Counted from the stretch's first letter, positions 1 to 11,598 are shown. The stretch: DNA of 64,000 bases from Arabidopsis thaliana (GCF_000001735.4 NC_003075.7:3659001-3723000), one strand, 5' to 3'. Numbers and translations: made by a program. The notes: generated by a model from the sequence alone, not told the origin.

Positions 1-298
1 TGTATGTTATTAAGTCAGTTAATAAGTGACGTTAAGGTGAAAATAAACCGACGTTAATAGCTTTTTTTCTGTAGTGAAATTAGAACAAAACAATTTGATC
101 TTTATTATCTAAAATAGGCGATAAAAATAAAAAATTAACCAAAATGATTATTAGTTTTTTTATCTTTCATAGATATTTTAAATATAATGATATAATTAAA
201 CTGTTAAAAATAGATGACTGTGTATTTGTGTTTGAAAGAAGATTATAACATGAAGATAGCGTCTTTGAGAGGCAAAACTCTTTTAACTAAGAAAAACA

Positions 299-502
299 TA
301 TGGTGCTTCCCCCCACCGTTTGTTCTATTTCGGTGGGCCTGCTCTTTTCTTTGTTCGGTTTAGGCATGCGGGCCTCTTTCAGATTTTGGTTTTGTATGTT
401 TTAGGTTCGGGGCCTGCGTGTCTTTTTTTGGGTTTTCGGGCCGTGTATTGTCTTTGAAATATTATGAATAAAAAAATTAAAAAAAAAAATGTATGGTGCT
501 TC
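299..502 (+). mobile_element. SINE-like retroposon with 11-bp target duplication
   Basis: The 11-mer TATGGTGCTTC occurs at 299-309 and again at 492-502. The 182 bp between the copies (310-491) end in an A-rich tail (about 470-489), the signature of a target-primed retroposon on the plus strand. The body holds GGTTCGGGGCC near 403-413, which resembles an RNA polymerase III B box, and a weak A-box-like stretch near 362. Length, tail and duplication fit a SINE; I cannot assign a family. A truncated LINE 3' end or a retroposed RNA are alternatives. Confidence 0.6.
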
Positions 503-1334
503 AACCGTGGTTAGGTTTCATCTCCGCTTGTGATTACATGGTCATGGTGTCTTCAGGCGGATTTGAGACATTTGTAAGGCTTTCAGACTCCATATTTGTT
601 AAGATTAGACACAAACCTAGGTTTCTCAAGGTGGCAATTGATGGAAGCAGCTACCTTATATCCGCAGCACAACACGTGTGGTAGTTGTTGTGGCGAGGCA
701 ACTTGAAGGTAGAGGATTTACGCTAAAGAGTAGGTGTCGAGATCGGTGAGATATTAGAGACTGTAAGGGACAATGTCTCTAACTCCCTCCACTAACTACA
801 GTTCTTTGATTTATTGGCAAAAACTCTTTTAACTATTTGGCGATCCTATTCCTTCAACGAAGAAGGCATCCACGAGGACTAGTGAAACCAATGTGACGAG
901 GTGTAGTAAGTTTCTTTTCTTTCACTCAAGAATTTGGTGTTTGGCCAGATAGTTTTTTTCCAGCAATGGTGAGTTCTCACTCTAGGTTTTTCCAGTGGAA
1001 TTTTGGTCGGTAACGATGTGACGGGTAAATTGTTCTGTAGCGACTGATTTTCGTCCAATTTGAACCATTTTGTATGTTTTTGTTAACCGGTTATATAACA
1101 CTAATCGAATTCTTTTATAATATATGGGTAAGTTAATCACTGAAAAATATACTTTTGTATTTAATTTATAAATAAGAATTAAAAAGAAAATGAAAACATC
1201 ATACAAAAAAATGTTTTGGGAAATTTGGAAAGATAACATATAAAGTTTATAAATTAGGTAACTAACAAAAAAAAAAGATTATATGATATTGTGAATCTAA
1301 TGTATATCAATACATTTAAACCCTTCTTATAAAC
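503..1334. other. Intergenic, no gene recognised
   Basis: AT-rich sequence without a convincing ORF; the small ORFs here show no recognisable domain. One oddity is a 19-20 bp direct repeat (GGCAAAACTCTTTTAACTA at 271-289, and at 816-835 with one extra A) enclosing the SINE-like insertion. Confidence 0.5.
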
Positions 1335-1584
1335 CATCACTACCACCACTTCCAGCCATCACCTTCGGCCACCACCTCCGTCCACCACCACCTCCGGTCA
1401 CTACCACCTCCGGCCACCACCACCTCCGATCACCACCACTTCCGGCCACTACTTCCGACCACCACCACCTCCGGCCACCACCACTTCCGGCCACCACAAC
1501 CTCCGGCAACTACCCTCAGCCACAATCACTCCCGGTCACAACCACCTCCGGCCATCACCTTCAACCACCACCACGTCCGGCCAC
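1335..1584. repeat. CCACCACCTCCGG minisatellite, left part
   Basis: Degenerate tandem repeat of 12-18 bp units built from CCACCACCACCTCCGG. It creates spurious low-complexity ORFs on both strands (Gly/Trp/Val-rich on minus, Pro/His/Thr-rich on plus), which I do not read as genes. The array resumes at 3366, so it was one array split by the LTR at 1585-3365. Confidence 0.85.
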
Positions 1585-3365
1585 TGATAGTTGGTTTTTC
1601 GTCAATTAATCCTAAAAAACAATCCTGTCGTTGTAGTATTTTAGGTGTCAATCCAAATGGGTGTGATGCAGACATATGAGATATGATCAGAAGTTAGTAA
1701 GTCAAGCCAAGCAGAATTTGGTTGGTTTCCTAACAGTCCTAGTGTTGATGCAGAAAACAGTAAAAAGTCACAAAAATGACTGATATACTCGATCGCAGGG
1801 TCGACTGCCAGAAGGACCCTGTGATCGAATACATAGGATGACAGATAGTGAAAATGCAGAAATGGACCAGTTTACTATATCACACAGTCACACAGTCACA
1901 CAGTCACACAGTGATCGAGTAGAATGGTTGAAAACAGGAAAATACTAAAATTCAATAGCAAGTGAATGAAGCAGGTAAGTAAAAAAAGAAATAAATTGGA
2001 TGAGAAATTCTTAAGGATGGGGTAATCGAATAGTGTGGTCTCCCTAATCAATTCAGTTGGTTATCAAATCTAAATGAAGCTATCCCTAGACAACAGGTTC
2101 AACAACAGATTAATTCACTCCCGTGATAGAAATCCTCAAGTATTTCTAGACACTGACCTAATTTCCATTAGTGATCTCTAACTAAGTAGGCAATAAGAAC
2201 CGACAGTTAAAGCCAATAATCGCTCTAAACGGCCAATCCCTTGGGATAGAGACGATTATCACTGGAATTAGTAGATCCAACGTTCCATTAAACACCTGAG
2301 ACGTGTGGGATAGGATTTCAGGTGATCAGAAAGGAATAAGCAATAAACACAACTAATCCAGAAGGGATTCGATAAATCTACACTTACCAACAGATTTGAC
2401 CAGGGGTTCCACAACTACTCTATCCCATCCTCAGAAATCCTAATCACTACTCAGACAACATTGTCAAAGACAACAACATAAAAACGATTGAAGATTGCAT
2501 ACTTAAAAGATTAAAGGGAATGAAACAAAGATGAACAAGCAAATAAAAGCAAATTCTGAATAACTTAGAAGAAAAATTGAAATACAAAGTTGCAGGAATG
2601 AAAAGCGGTTGTTGAATAAGTTGCAGAAAATCTCTAAAAATTATGTCTAAGTCTCTGGATATCTAAGGCAAAATCCTTAGAGACTTATTTATACTAAAAA
2701 CGATAAGGATAAGAAAGCGGGCTTCGAGCCCACTTAACGGCCCATGGACGATGTGATCAAGAGTGTCGGCCTAAAGCAGGCTTCCTAATGGGCTTCGAAT
2801 GGGCCATCTCTTCTCTTCTCTTTCCATTGCTCAGGTTGTATGGTTGAGTGCAGATTGATCAGAGGGTCAAGGTGGTAGTCAAGTAGGTTGGTTGACAAAA
2901 TGGTTTGGGCTGCTTCTTGGCCTCTGTGGTCGAGTATGTGTGTCAGCTGTCAGGATGGACTGGTTCTTCTCCTCTATGATCGAGTAGAACTAGTGGACTG
3001 GCAAAGTGGACTGCCTGGTCGCCTTTACGATCGAGTAGAACTGTAGAATGGACTGCCTCCTCTCCTCTGCGATCGAGTATATCTGGCAAAATGGACTGCT
3101 GAACTGACTGCTTCCCTCTCTGCTACTGGTGATCTAGTATGTTGGTGGAAATGTGACTTTCTGTTCTGTTTTTCCTCTTTTTGAGCACCAATAGCTCCAA
3201 AGTACCTGAAACAACTCCAGAATGCAGAATGTATGCAAGACTAGTCCTACTCGTCTAAAGATGCAAAATGTACAAAACTGATATGAATGCTATGAAAGAT
3301 GGATGAAAGTAGACTCAAAATGGTGATAAAAGGATGTGTAAAACATGCAAATTATAGACATATCA
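1585..3365 (-). mobile_element. Solo LTR, Athila-type, minus orientation
   Basis: A 1781-bp unit with ends TGATA...TATCA, flanked by the 5-bp target duplication GCCAC (1580-1584 and 3366-3370). Read on the minus strand it begins like the C-element LTR at 43120 (TGATA, then TTTGCATGTTTT) and shares its inner motifs, for example the segment around a CTGAGTAGTGA-like sequence (2410-2460). No internal domain is present, so it is a solo LTR left by LTR-LTR recombination. It carries many GATCGAGTA-type motifs and one long imperfect hairpin (1785-1832). Confidence 0.88.
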
Positions 3366-3520
3366 GCCACCACCACGTCCGGCTATCACCACGTCCGGCC
3401 ACCATCACCTCCGGCTACTACCCCCGACCACCATCAATCCCGGCCACAATCATATCCGGCCACCACTAACACCTCCGACCATCACCATCTCCGGCCACCA
3501 CCATCTCCTGTCACCCTTAC
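3366..3520. repeat. CCACCACCTCCGG minisatellite, right part
   Basis: Continuation of the array at 1335-1584 after the solo LTR. It has the same unit type with more substitutions and fades out near 3520. The ORF running over it (3345-3596) is a low-complexity artefact. Confidence 0.8.
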
Positions 3521-3579
3521 AAAAACCAATTTGGACAATATACTACCATTTATGGTTATTTACTACATTTTGAAAATTA

Positions 3580-4118
3580 CAGTAAAACCTCAATAGATTA
3601 ATAATGTTGGGATTGCAAAATTTTATTAATTTAGAAAAGTTTTAATTTATCGATAAATTAATATTTATTAATTTATAGAGAGATTTTCCTAATTTAGTAA
3701 TTTTTTAAAAAAATTCATAAATTTTTTTTCATTATAGAAAATATATTTCTAAAATTAATTACAAATAAAAAATAATATCATATCTAGAAAACAACACCAA
3801 AAGTTTTTGATACAGTAAAATATTAGAATTAAATTTCAAATAAAAATAAATATAAATTTTAGCAAAAAAATATTAGAATTATATTTCAAAGAAATTTCTT
3901 ACATATAATGTATATTTATAATTGATACATTTATGCAATTATTAATTTGTGATATTGATGGGACCATATATTTATATAAGGCTTTCAAAAAAGTTATTAT
4001 ATTATTAATTTATCGATTTGTGTCATTTTTTACATTGGTCCAAACTTAAAACTAAAAAAATTTACTAATTTATAGAAGTTATTAATTTATCGAGTATTAA
4101 TTTATAAAAATTTTATTG
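3580..4118. mobile_element. Emigrant-like MITE (pogo/mariner type)
   Basis: A 539-bp AT-rich element starting CAGTAAAACCTC and ending in an imperfect inverted copy (reverse complement CAATAAAATTTT), with terminal repeats of about 24 bp that share the inner part ATTAATA. It is flanked by TA on both sides (3578-3579 and 4119-4120). Length, terminal repeat type and TA duplication fit the Arabidopsis Emigrant family as I remember it. No coding capacity. It lies about 0.4 kb upstream of the bZIP leader exon. Confidence 0.75.
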
Positions 4119-4479
4119 TATAATGTTAGTTTGTTAACTGTTTTATCGAAAAATGTTAGTTTTGCAATTCATCCATTTATTTTCTCCCAAATATCCTGGT
4201 CTCTCCAAAATATAATTTTTTTCTACAATATTTTATTTTTTACGATATATTATCCCACACTATTACATCAACAAATCCCTCATTTAATAAAACATGAGAT
4301 AAAAAAGGATTTTGGACAGAACTTGTTCACAAAGTCAGGTCACAAACCTACGCTCAAGTTGAAGACAGCGCGAGAACACAGGTAACTAAAAAAAAACATA
4401 ACTGGAAAATAAATAAATAAAAAAACAAAATCATCGTTAATTTTTAGGCCTTTACTCATCAATCCAGCTAGCCTTCTAA

Positions 4480-4944
4480 CCTCTGCCACCAGAAAAAGAA
4501 ACAATTTGACAGATTCATTCATTAGAAGAAGAAGACAACAATCCATCTTCTTCTCCCCATTCCTCGTTTCAATTTTGCAGATCTCGTCTCCTTCTCGATT
4601 TATTATTAATATAGAGGTAAAAGACTTTTAAAACAGATTTGTGATTTCCTATTTTCATTGTTGATGAAAATGTTGTAATTAGGGTAGATTTATTTATCTA
4701 ATTTCTATTGATTCATAGTCAAAATTCTGGCATTTGGTTTGATTTGGACTTGAGTTTATGTAAAAGAACTACCTTTACAATTTCAAGCAATGTTTTGATG
4801 TTATACTCTTTAGCTTAAGGAACTCATGTTACCTTTTTGTTCACATTGTTAGGTTCTCTGTTAGGCACAACTTTATTTATCCCTACCTGAATGATTTAGT
4901 GTCTATACTTGTTTTCTATGAGTTTGTTGTGTTTATGTTGGCAG
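4480..4944 (+). promoter_or_regulatory. Leader exon and leader intron of the bZIP gene
   Basis: A CT/GA-rich, untranslated-leader-like stretch precedes a good donor, AGAG|GTAAAAG, with the intron starting at 4617. The intron ends TTGGCAG at 4944, directly before the ATG at 4945. The start of transcription is not determined; an A/T-rich TAAATAAATAAA lies at about 4408-4420. An intron in the 5' UTR ending right at the start codon is inferred from the splice signals only. Confidence 0.6.
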
Positions 4945-6395
4945 ATGGCAAGTTCAAAGGGGTCTCAGAATCATAGAAATCTGGGATGCAATGGGAAACA
5001 AGCTTTACTGCCTCCGAAAAGTCCGTTTACGGGTGGTCCAACGTTTAGTGCAGATTTTGTTCCAAGTAGTGTGATTGGATCCAAGGCTGTTCAGAAGCTT
5101 GGAGAAGGAAATGCCAATCATCATCGAACTTCATCTGAGAGTTTTCTTATTGAGGAACAGCCTTCTTGGCTTGACGATCTTCTCAACGAACCTGAAACAC
5201 CTGTACGGAAAGGAGGGCATCGACGGTCATCGAGTGATTCATTTGCATATGTAGATGTTCCTGTTGGTTTTGATGTTGATTACACGCTTTGGGATGGTGG
5301 TAGATATAATAACAATAATGGTTTCTCTAATCACGTTAGAGGTCCCAAGGAGTCTGATTACCTTAGAAGCCAGCCTGTTCCTTTCTACCCTTCAGCTCAT
5401 TTGTCCAAACAGAAAATAAGACCGTGGGATTCATTACCAGATTCCGGTGCTCGCCCGAACAGTAGTTCTGGTTGTTTGGAGAGTAGCTCTATCACAAGAT
5501 CAGGGTCTTCTGGTAGCCTACGTGATACAGAAAAGGCTTATTCTGCTGCTGATAGCAAGAAAGATTTCATAAATAATTTCGCAAAGTCGTCATTCGAAAA
5601 ACGGGATAATCCTCTGGCTAAGTCTGCTACTTCCGAGGCTGATACGAAACGTGCTAGACAGTACGTCGTCTATTTTGATATTTTAGTTTGTTCTTGAGTT
5701 GTTTCTGATAAAGATTCATTTAGTTCAGTTGTAACTTTACTCTGCTTAATCAAACCAGATGATTATCTTTTGCAGGCAGTTTGCACAGCGCTCTCGAGTC
5801 CGTAAAATTCAGTACATAGCTGAACTGGAAAGGAACGTTCAGATGTTACAAGTATAGGGTTCTGAAGTGTCTGCGGAGCTTGAGTTTCTCAATCAGCAGA
5901 ATCTAATTCTCAGCTTGGAGAACAAGTCCCTTAAGAATCGGTTGGAAAGCTTAGCACAAGAGCAGCTTATAAAGTACTGTAAGTTTTTCAGTCTCTTACC
6001 AGAACCCCAAAACCTTTTTCTTCATTACTTCATATCACTTTGAAGATAGGATGTCTGGTTTTGCCAGTTCTTAGGCATACCAGAGAACTTATTTTAAGCT
6101 ATGGTACACTACTATAAAGCTTCTAAGCATGGAGTAGAAAAATGATGCCTTCTAGTTTCCTTGAGGATGTAAATTGTATTTGGTGAGATGTTAACTTAAT
6201 CTTGGGTTTCTTTTTACAGTAGAACATGATGTATTGGAGAAAGAGATTGTGAGGCTAAGGGCTTTATACCAGCTTCAACAGCAGCAAGAGCCGCAGCAGC
6301 AACATCAGACAAAAAAGCAAGGATCATCTAGCCACCAGCGTTCGAAGAGTAGAGATCTAGAGACGCAATTCACGAATCTGTCCTTGAGGCCTTAA
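4945..6395 (+). CDS. At4g06598: bZIP transcription factor, truncated by in-frame TAG
   Basis: Exons 4945-5660, 5776-5978 and 6220-6395, joined by GT-AG introns in consistent phase, give 365 codons including the terminal stop. An in-frame TAG at 5855-5857 (codon 266) ends the protein at 265 residues. The long N-terminal region is Ser-rich, with a conserved [14 protein letters not shown] segment and an [13 protein letters not shown] segment as in group E/I-like plant bZIPs. The basic region runs about residues 237-255 ([15 protein letters not shown]). The position normally held by the invariant Asn of bZIP basic regions reads as Arg, so DNA binding may be atypical. The stop falls where relatives continue [13 protein letters not shown], so the protein keeps the basic region but loses the leucine zipper. 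The zipper and the C-terminal QQQ-rich tail remain open downstream. The name rests on memory of the Arabidopsis gene pair and of a 265-residue annotated product. Confidence 0.8.
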
Positions 6396-7078
6396 CAGTT
6401 CAAAGTTCCTGCCGAAAATAGTTTTATGCTTATGGCTAGAGCTTGAGCTGTCTTCATGGTTCCAGGCCAGCTTCTTGTGTGTCTTTCCCTATCGCATTAG
6501 TAGCTGCTCAGTTTGTGCTTATGCTTCTTAGTTTATTTTCATCTTTGTTGACCCGGTTTGACATCTCGATGAGCAAGTGCCAGCGATTGATGGGAAAACG
6601 GCATAAATGAAACAACGAGTTCGCTGGAGGCGGTTTGGTCTGTCTCTGCGCACATCAGGTATTTATGATAAGATATTATTAACTCATTTGTTCATGTCTG
6701 CTCAATAGACTGCAATCCTTATCACGATAGTGGCTTCATTCTAGGGCTCTCAAATCTCGGGCTGTGTCTCGCTTGTATTGTGTGTCTGAAGAGAATGTTC
6801 CCTGTAAAACGTGTAGTGGTGTAAGCTTTGTATCAACTGTCGTTTGTCTTGCTCATCTGTTTGTGTAACCAAATTCTCATCATTTATCAGAAACTTGAAC
6901 ACCTTAAGAAATATTTTGGTTCTGATGTAACGATAGCAAATTTAACGTTTGAAACTACTAATAAAATGTTGACCGTTCTTCCAACTCATAAAATATGTAA
7001 AGGACAAAAAGTGATAACTGAATCTCTTGGTATTTCAAGAAAACTAAACAAAAACCCGATAATATGGATGCGGCCGAG
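6396..7078. other. Region between convergent genes
   Basis: Holds the 3' end of the bZIP transcript and the 3' end of the phosphatase transcript, which point at each other 683 bp apart. No separate gene is visible; the ORF starting at 6828 has no family features and overlaps the phosphatase last exon on the opposite strand. Confidence 0.55.
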
Positions 7079-8495
7079 TCATTCCTGTCTGCGCCTTTTG
7101 ACGTTGTCCTGTGAGAATGATTCCCATCTGCTATGGTGTAGAGAACTCAAATCACTAAGCTCAGCTATTGTCAGAAGGTACTGAGTCAGCTTCACAAGCT
7201 CTTGATCTGTATCACGATTTGCATGAGCTTTCCTAAACGGCTTGATTGTTAGACCGTTTTGAGGATTCATTACGAAATTCCTCCTTAGGTCATCAAACAT
7301 TATCGTGTTACCAGGGTTATAGAACTGCACAAGTCAGGACAACACCAATCAATTACATAAAAAAAAAGATCAAGATTCATGTGTCAAATGAGGATGCATG
7401 ATATATAAATACCTCAGGAAGTAGTGCCCAAATTAAGCCTAGCGGTTTGCAATCAAAAATCCCGCGAGTGTCTGACTGGACCGTGATCATTGCAAGATGG
7501 TCGAGAAGAGCCGTGACCTTGTAGTTAGGATTGTTCAGCACTCCCAGCTCTGTCATCTTCAACTCCACCCACTTCATACTGCAGAAACCAAACGGATAAC
7601 TCTAGCATCAGCAGAGCTACAAAAGCTACACGAAGATTAAAATGTCAAACTAACAACAACATCACCTGGTAGCAGACCAAATCATGATATCATATTCCGC
7701 ATAAGCAGCAGTAAGAAACTCATGGAGATCTACATTAAGTAATCAAAACATCAATCAAAGAAACTAACTAGCTAAAACCAAACAGTTAACAGTATACGGC
7801 TTACAAGGACGCATAAGCTGCAACGGATTCTCCGCGGTGGACCGATGATCGAACAATGTATAGTCGATATCTAAAACAAGAAGTTTCTTGCCTTGACGAC
7901 ATGGCGTTCGAAGATTTATCTGCACATTGTTGTATAAGCTTGATGAATCATTTACACATAGATACACACACAGAAAAAAAAAACTCACCTTGTATTGATC
8001 AATTCTTCTTCTCAACTTCTGTTTATTAACTTCTTTATCTTTAACATCAACAGCTTCTTCCTTACCAAGCTCAAAATCATCAACAATTTCAGGAGATTCA
8101 GCTTGATCTACTATTATATCATCTTCAACAGTACTGAAAAAAGTCAAAACTGATTTCAAATTAGATTCGATTTCGTTAGGGTTTTAAGAAATTGAAATTG
8201 AGACTGACCCGATCATTGTCATCTTGAGGGAGGGCTTAAAGGAGATCGAAGAGAGTAAAAGAGAATCGTCAGAGAGTTTGTTTCCGATCTTGGGATAAAG
8301 AAGCTTTTGGCGTTTAGGTAAAACGGTGGTGAGAAGGCAGATGCGACGTTTTAGCTCGGCGACTGAGTCATCGGCACAGATACGGACGGTGTACTCTTTT
8401 CCATTCCACTTAACTGTTAGAGTTAATTCTTCCTCCGTAAGAGGAGAGACCGCCGCCGCAGCACTAGGCGTCGGAGAAGAGGAAGAGGAAGCCAT
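7079..8495 (-). CDS. At4g06599: UBLCP1-type ubiquitin-like domain CTD phosphatase
   Basis: Six exons on the minus strand: 8495-8209, 8133-7989, 7919-7805, 7729-7666, 7578-7413 and 7324-7079. All introns are GT-AG and phases agree; total 1023 nt, 340 residues, no internal stop. The N-terminus is Ser/Ala-rich, then a ubiquitin-like domain (about residues 23-96, starting [15 protein letters not shown]). A linker leads to an FCP/SCP-type HAD phosphatase domain with [12 protein letters not shown], in which D161-I-D163-Y-T165 is the DxDxT catalytic motif. IMIWSAT and [10 protein letters not shown] are the later HAD motifs. Relatives (human UBLCP1, 318 residues) dephosphorylate proteins in the nucleus and act on the nuclear proteasome; that role is inferred by family. 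It converges with the bZIP gene. The match to At4g06599 is from memory. Confidence 0.9.
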
Positions 8496-8836
8496 TTTAA
8501 TTTGTTATGACATTTGGATGCCGGATTGGTGTAGAAAAGGTACTTGTGGTACTGAAATTTTCCCCGGTAACCTTAAAAAAAGATTATAAATTAACCAAGC
8601 AAATATAAGTTGTTTTGGAGAAAAAGTGTGATTCTTACATTAAACAGAAACTTAAAGGTAACATAAGTTATATTATAACAAATGTAACTACTAATAAGTG
8701 AGATGAAAAGAAAAAAAATTGTGTCTTAACATTTAATGATAACTGTTGGCAAAAAGATCAGATTAACCCACTAGGAGATAATCGACTGATCTTAATGCAT
8801 TCACCATTTGCTTGAGTTATGGAACCTTGGTGTACA
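8496..8836. other. Upstream region of the phosphatase gene
   Basis: About 340 bp of AT-rich sequence between the phosphatase start codon and the LINE remnant. It must contain the promoter, but I see no clear TATA box or other site that I can defend. Confidence 0.4.
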
Positions 8837-9724
8837 CTATCCCAGTTCAATGAGTAGGCTAACTGCGATATAATCATCCCAGTTCAAAACTGGTGAAGAA
8901 GGCAGAGGTGGTTGAAAGTTGGCATATATGGTTGAAAGTTGGCATATACGATAAAATATTAGAAAACTTTGTGACTTATTCTCTTGATCCCACTGATTGA
9001 AACTGTTGGAGCCTTCACCATCATGCCACTTTGGAATGACCAACACATCTGATTCATTATCTAATTCAACTGGATGAGCTAAATATGGGCAGTGGCTGGC
9101 TTGGTGATTCATACAACATCAATTAGTACAAACTCTCTGAAGCTTTTCATACTTAAAATTAACCATGATCCTTTCATGAGACTCAAATCTCCCATTTAAA
9201 GAAACGCAATCGTTCAGTAATATCAAGCATAATCTTGACTCGAAGGAAGGTAATCTCCGTAGTAGTTTCTTCATTGAAATCCATAGTAACAACTTCACCT
9301 AAGTACTTGCAATAAACCCAACTGTCCACTCCGATACATAAGGTAGAGGATCCTTCTAATTTGAACCCATAAATCTATATAAGTAAGAAAATACTTTGCA
9401 TGAAAATCTTCCCATCTCTGAAGTGCAATCAACCATTCATTATACACTGAGGACATTAAGTAGGTCTGCCTCAGAACGAAAGCGGAATTGAACACACCTT
9501 TCATCAAGGATACGTCCATGTACTTGTGAACCCAATCCCCACTAATAAGGTAACTCAAGTATAACTCTTCCAACACTCTGAGTTTGAGGATTAAGTATTC
9601 TTCCGAGAAGACTTAATCTATTAGTAGCCAGAGCTCCAGCATAAGCTTGATATGGAATAAATAGTTCATGGTCATCACAACCCAAGTGTATATACTAGAT
9701 GTCATTCCATAGATCATCACTCAT
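8837..9724 (-). pseudogene. DUF4283/zinc-knuckle protein remnant (LINE ORF1 type)
   Basis: Read from an ATG at 9724 (MSDDLWND...) downward in shifting frames, the sequence shows, in order: LFIPYQAYAGALATNRLSLL; a GRILDERCVQFRFRSEADLL segment; LQRWEDFHAKYF...LWVQIRRI, the core of the DUF4283 RNA-binding domain; and near 9120-9070 a CCHC-like knuckle (CTN-CCMNHQASHCPYL). In Arabidopsis this architecture is ORF1 of LINE-type retroposons and derived genes. Several stops and frameshifts make it a pseudogene. A 20-bp tandem duplication lies at about 8913-8950. Confidence 0.75.
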
Positions 9725-10106
9725 TTTTTGTTTTTTTTTGTCTTCTATGGATAAAAGCTAAAAGTTACTGAAGAAATGGAATGTAGCCCTACTAGTATAT
9801 ATACTAAGGAATCGTTTAAGGAAATAACCTTAAATATAAAACTATCCAAAAGGTCAAAAGGACTCAACCTAAGGAAAATTGAATAAAAAGCATAATCCCC
9901 ACCTCTTAACTCTAAAATATCTATGACTTGTGTTTTTTTTTTCCATCCTTTCAAACTAATCCCTTAAAGATATTTACGGCTAACAAGGATAATTACTGAG
10001 ATACATAAATTATATGAAGATCCTTGAATTTAATTATTGCAGTATAAATATAAGAATATCTACAAATATAAAACCCTTAAAAATAAAAGGAAACTTATAG
10101 AGAAGC

Positions 10107-10459
10107 TTAGTACAAAAAATCATCGGCAATACTCTTTTCTTTAATGAAAAGAGTTTCCATCCATCTAGGGTAACTTTGAGCTACATAAGAATTCACTGAG
10201 GTAATACTTCTAGCTATTTTAGAAGCCCCCTGGTTACACTTATCCGATTCAAAAATCATAAACCAATTTGTCATCCCATCAACCATTGATAATAAATGAG
10301 AGATGTGACTTACAAGCGTAGACTAATCATGTGGTTTATGAAGAGCATTAATTATCTCCATTGTAGTGGCACCAAAGGTCACTCTCAACACATCCAGGCT
10401 CTTCATGCTCTCTATTGCCCTTTCCCAACTCTTAAGCTTAGCCTCAAACAAAGGGATAT
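10107..10459 (-). pseudogene. LINE ORF2 C-terminal RNase H-like fragment
   Basis: The minus strand from about 10459 to the stop at 10107 reads as EAKLKSWERAIESMKSLD..., then LVSHISHLL..., then FESDKCNQGASKIARSITSV and YVAQSYPRWMETLF. This matches the order and spacing of the C-terminal RNase H-like (RVT_3) segment found at the end of plant LINE ORF2 and in stand-alone derepressed copies. Only the tail remains; it is cut on its 5' side by LTR-A at 10460. The region 9745-10106 would be the element's 3' UTR and T-rich (minus-strand poly-A) end. Confidence 0.55.
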
Positions 10460-11598
10460 ATATAAAATTAACCTCAAGCACTCTCTCAAATAAGATATAA
10501 ATTGCAGTACTTTAGGGTCGAATTTCACAAAGTTCTTTTGTTCACACGTTATAGTTTTGAAATTAAGCTAAATCAATAAGTAATAAATGTAAAAGAAATC
10601 AAGAAAGCAGGCAACAAATTAGATTGAAGTAAATTCAGATGATTTAAGCGTCATGTTTAGTGATATTCTCAGGAAATAGATGACTAATAGATCTAGCTAT
10701 GGTAAGAATTGTTATCGAACTGTTCTAGAACTCAAATCACTAATATATGATCGAACAACTCTCTTTGTATCAACTAACTAAGCCTATTAACTAGGAATCC
10801 CAACTTTTGTGCAAATCCCTAATTGCTAAACATGCACTAAGATCATGTTTGATAAGTTCACCTAAGTATAAAAACCAGACCAATCCGTATTTAAATACTC
10901 AAGCCCATCTATGATAGTTCAGATAATAGATGCCCTCTTGAATGCTACTTATTACTAAGATCAATTTCTAGTTAGATACTCTAGAATTAACATTAAGAAT
11001 AATCAAGATGAAGAACTCTAAAGATAATTCTACGAGGTAGTCGATCTACTATATCATCTAAATCTGTAATAAGAAACCCTAAACCAAACAAGTAGATTAC
11101 TCAGACATTATCATAGAAACTGCAAACATGTTTGAATAAGATTGCATAAAGAAAACAAAAGAAGAATAGAGTTTAGAAAAGATCTTCTCTCTACAGGGTT
11201 TTAGAATCTCTGATGAAACTCTCCAAAATCTCAAGGAGTTGCTAAAAGTGTCTAATCAACAAGTTAGGTCTAAAAAATGACCTTAAAAATCTATATATAA
11301 TGATTCAAAAACGTGCAGAGACTAATAATGCAATTAGAGAAATCTTTAAGGGCAACTTGTTGGGCTCTGAGTGATGTCGATTGACACTAAGAGGGTGTCG
11401 GTCGACACTCTTGCCTTGGTAAGAATCTGAATTCGTCCTTCAAGCTTGATTTCCTCGGTTTAGCTCCAAAATGCTCCATGATCTCCATATGCATTCCTAA
11501 TAAAAACCAGAAAAGACTAGAAAGACTCTAGGAATAATTAGAAAACTCTAAAACTATACTTAAATCATACCTAGAATCGGTAAAAATTGAGGTGATCA
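10460..11598. mobile_element. LTR-A copy at the left edge of element D
   Basis: Aligns by eye over its length with the solo LTR at 14439-15541 (for example TTTAGGGTCGAATTTCACAAA at 10512 and 14500, and GGTAAAAATTGAGGTGATCA at its right end). The left terminus is missing its first bases. Near 11371-11409 it carries the palindrome family GTCGATTGACAC...GTGTCGGTCGACAC. It abuts LTR-B of element D at 11598/11599, the same junction as at 60171/60172. Confidence 0.65.

Noticed and set aside
1327..1509. Glycine/tryptophan-rich ORF
   Set aside because: Pure product of the CCACCACCTCCGG minisatellite; no start context, no partner exons, and the array is broken by an LTR.
6828..7184. 118-residue ORF after the bZIP gene
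   Set aside because: Overlaps the last phosphatase exon on the other strand, no family features.
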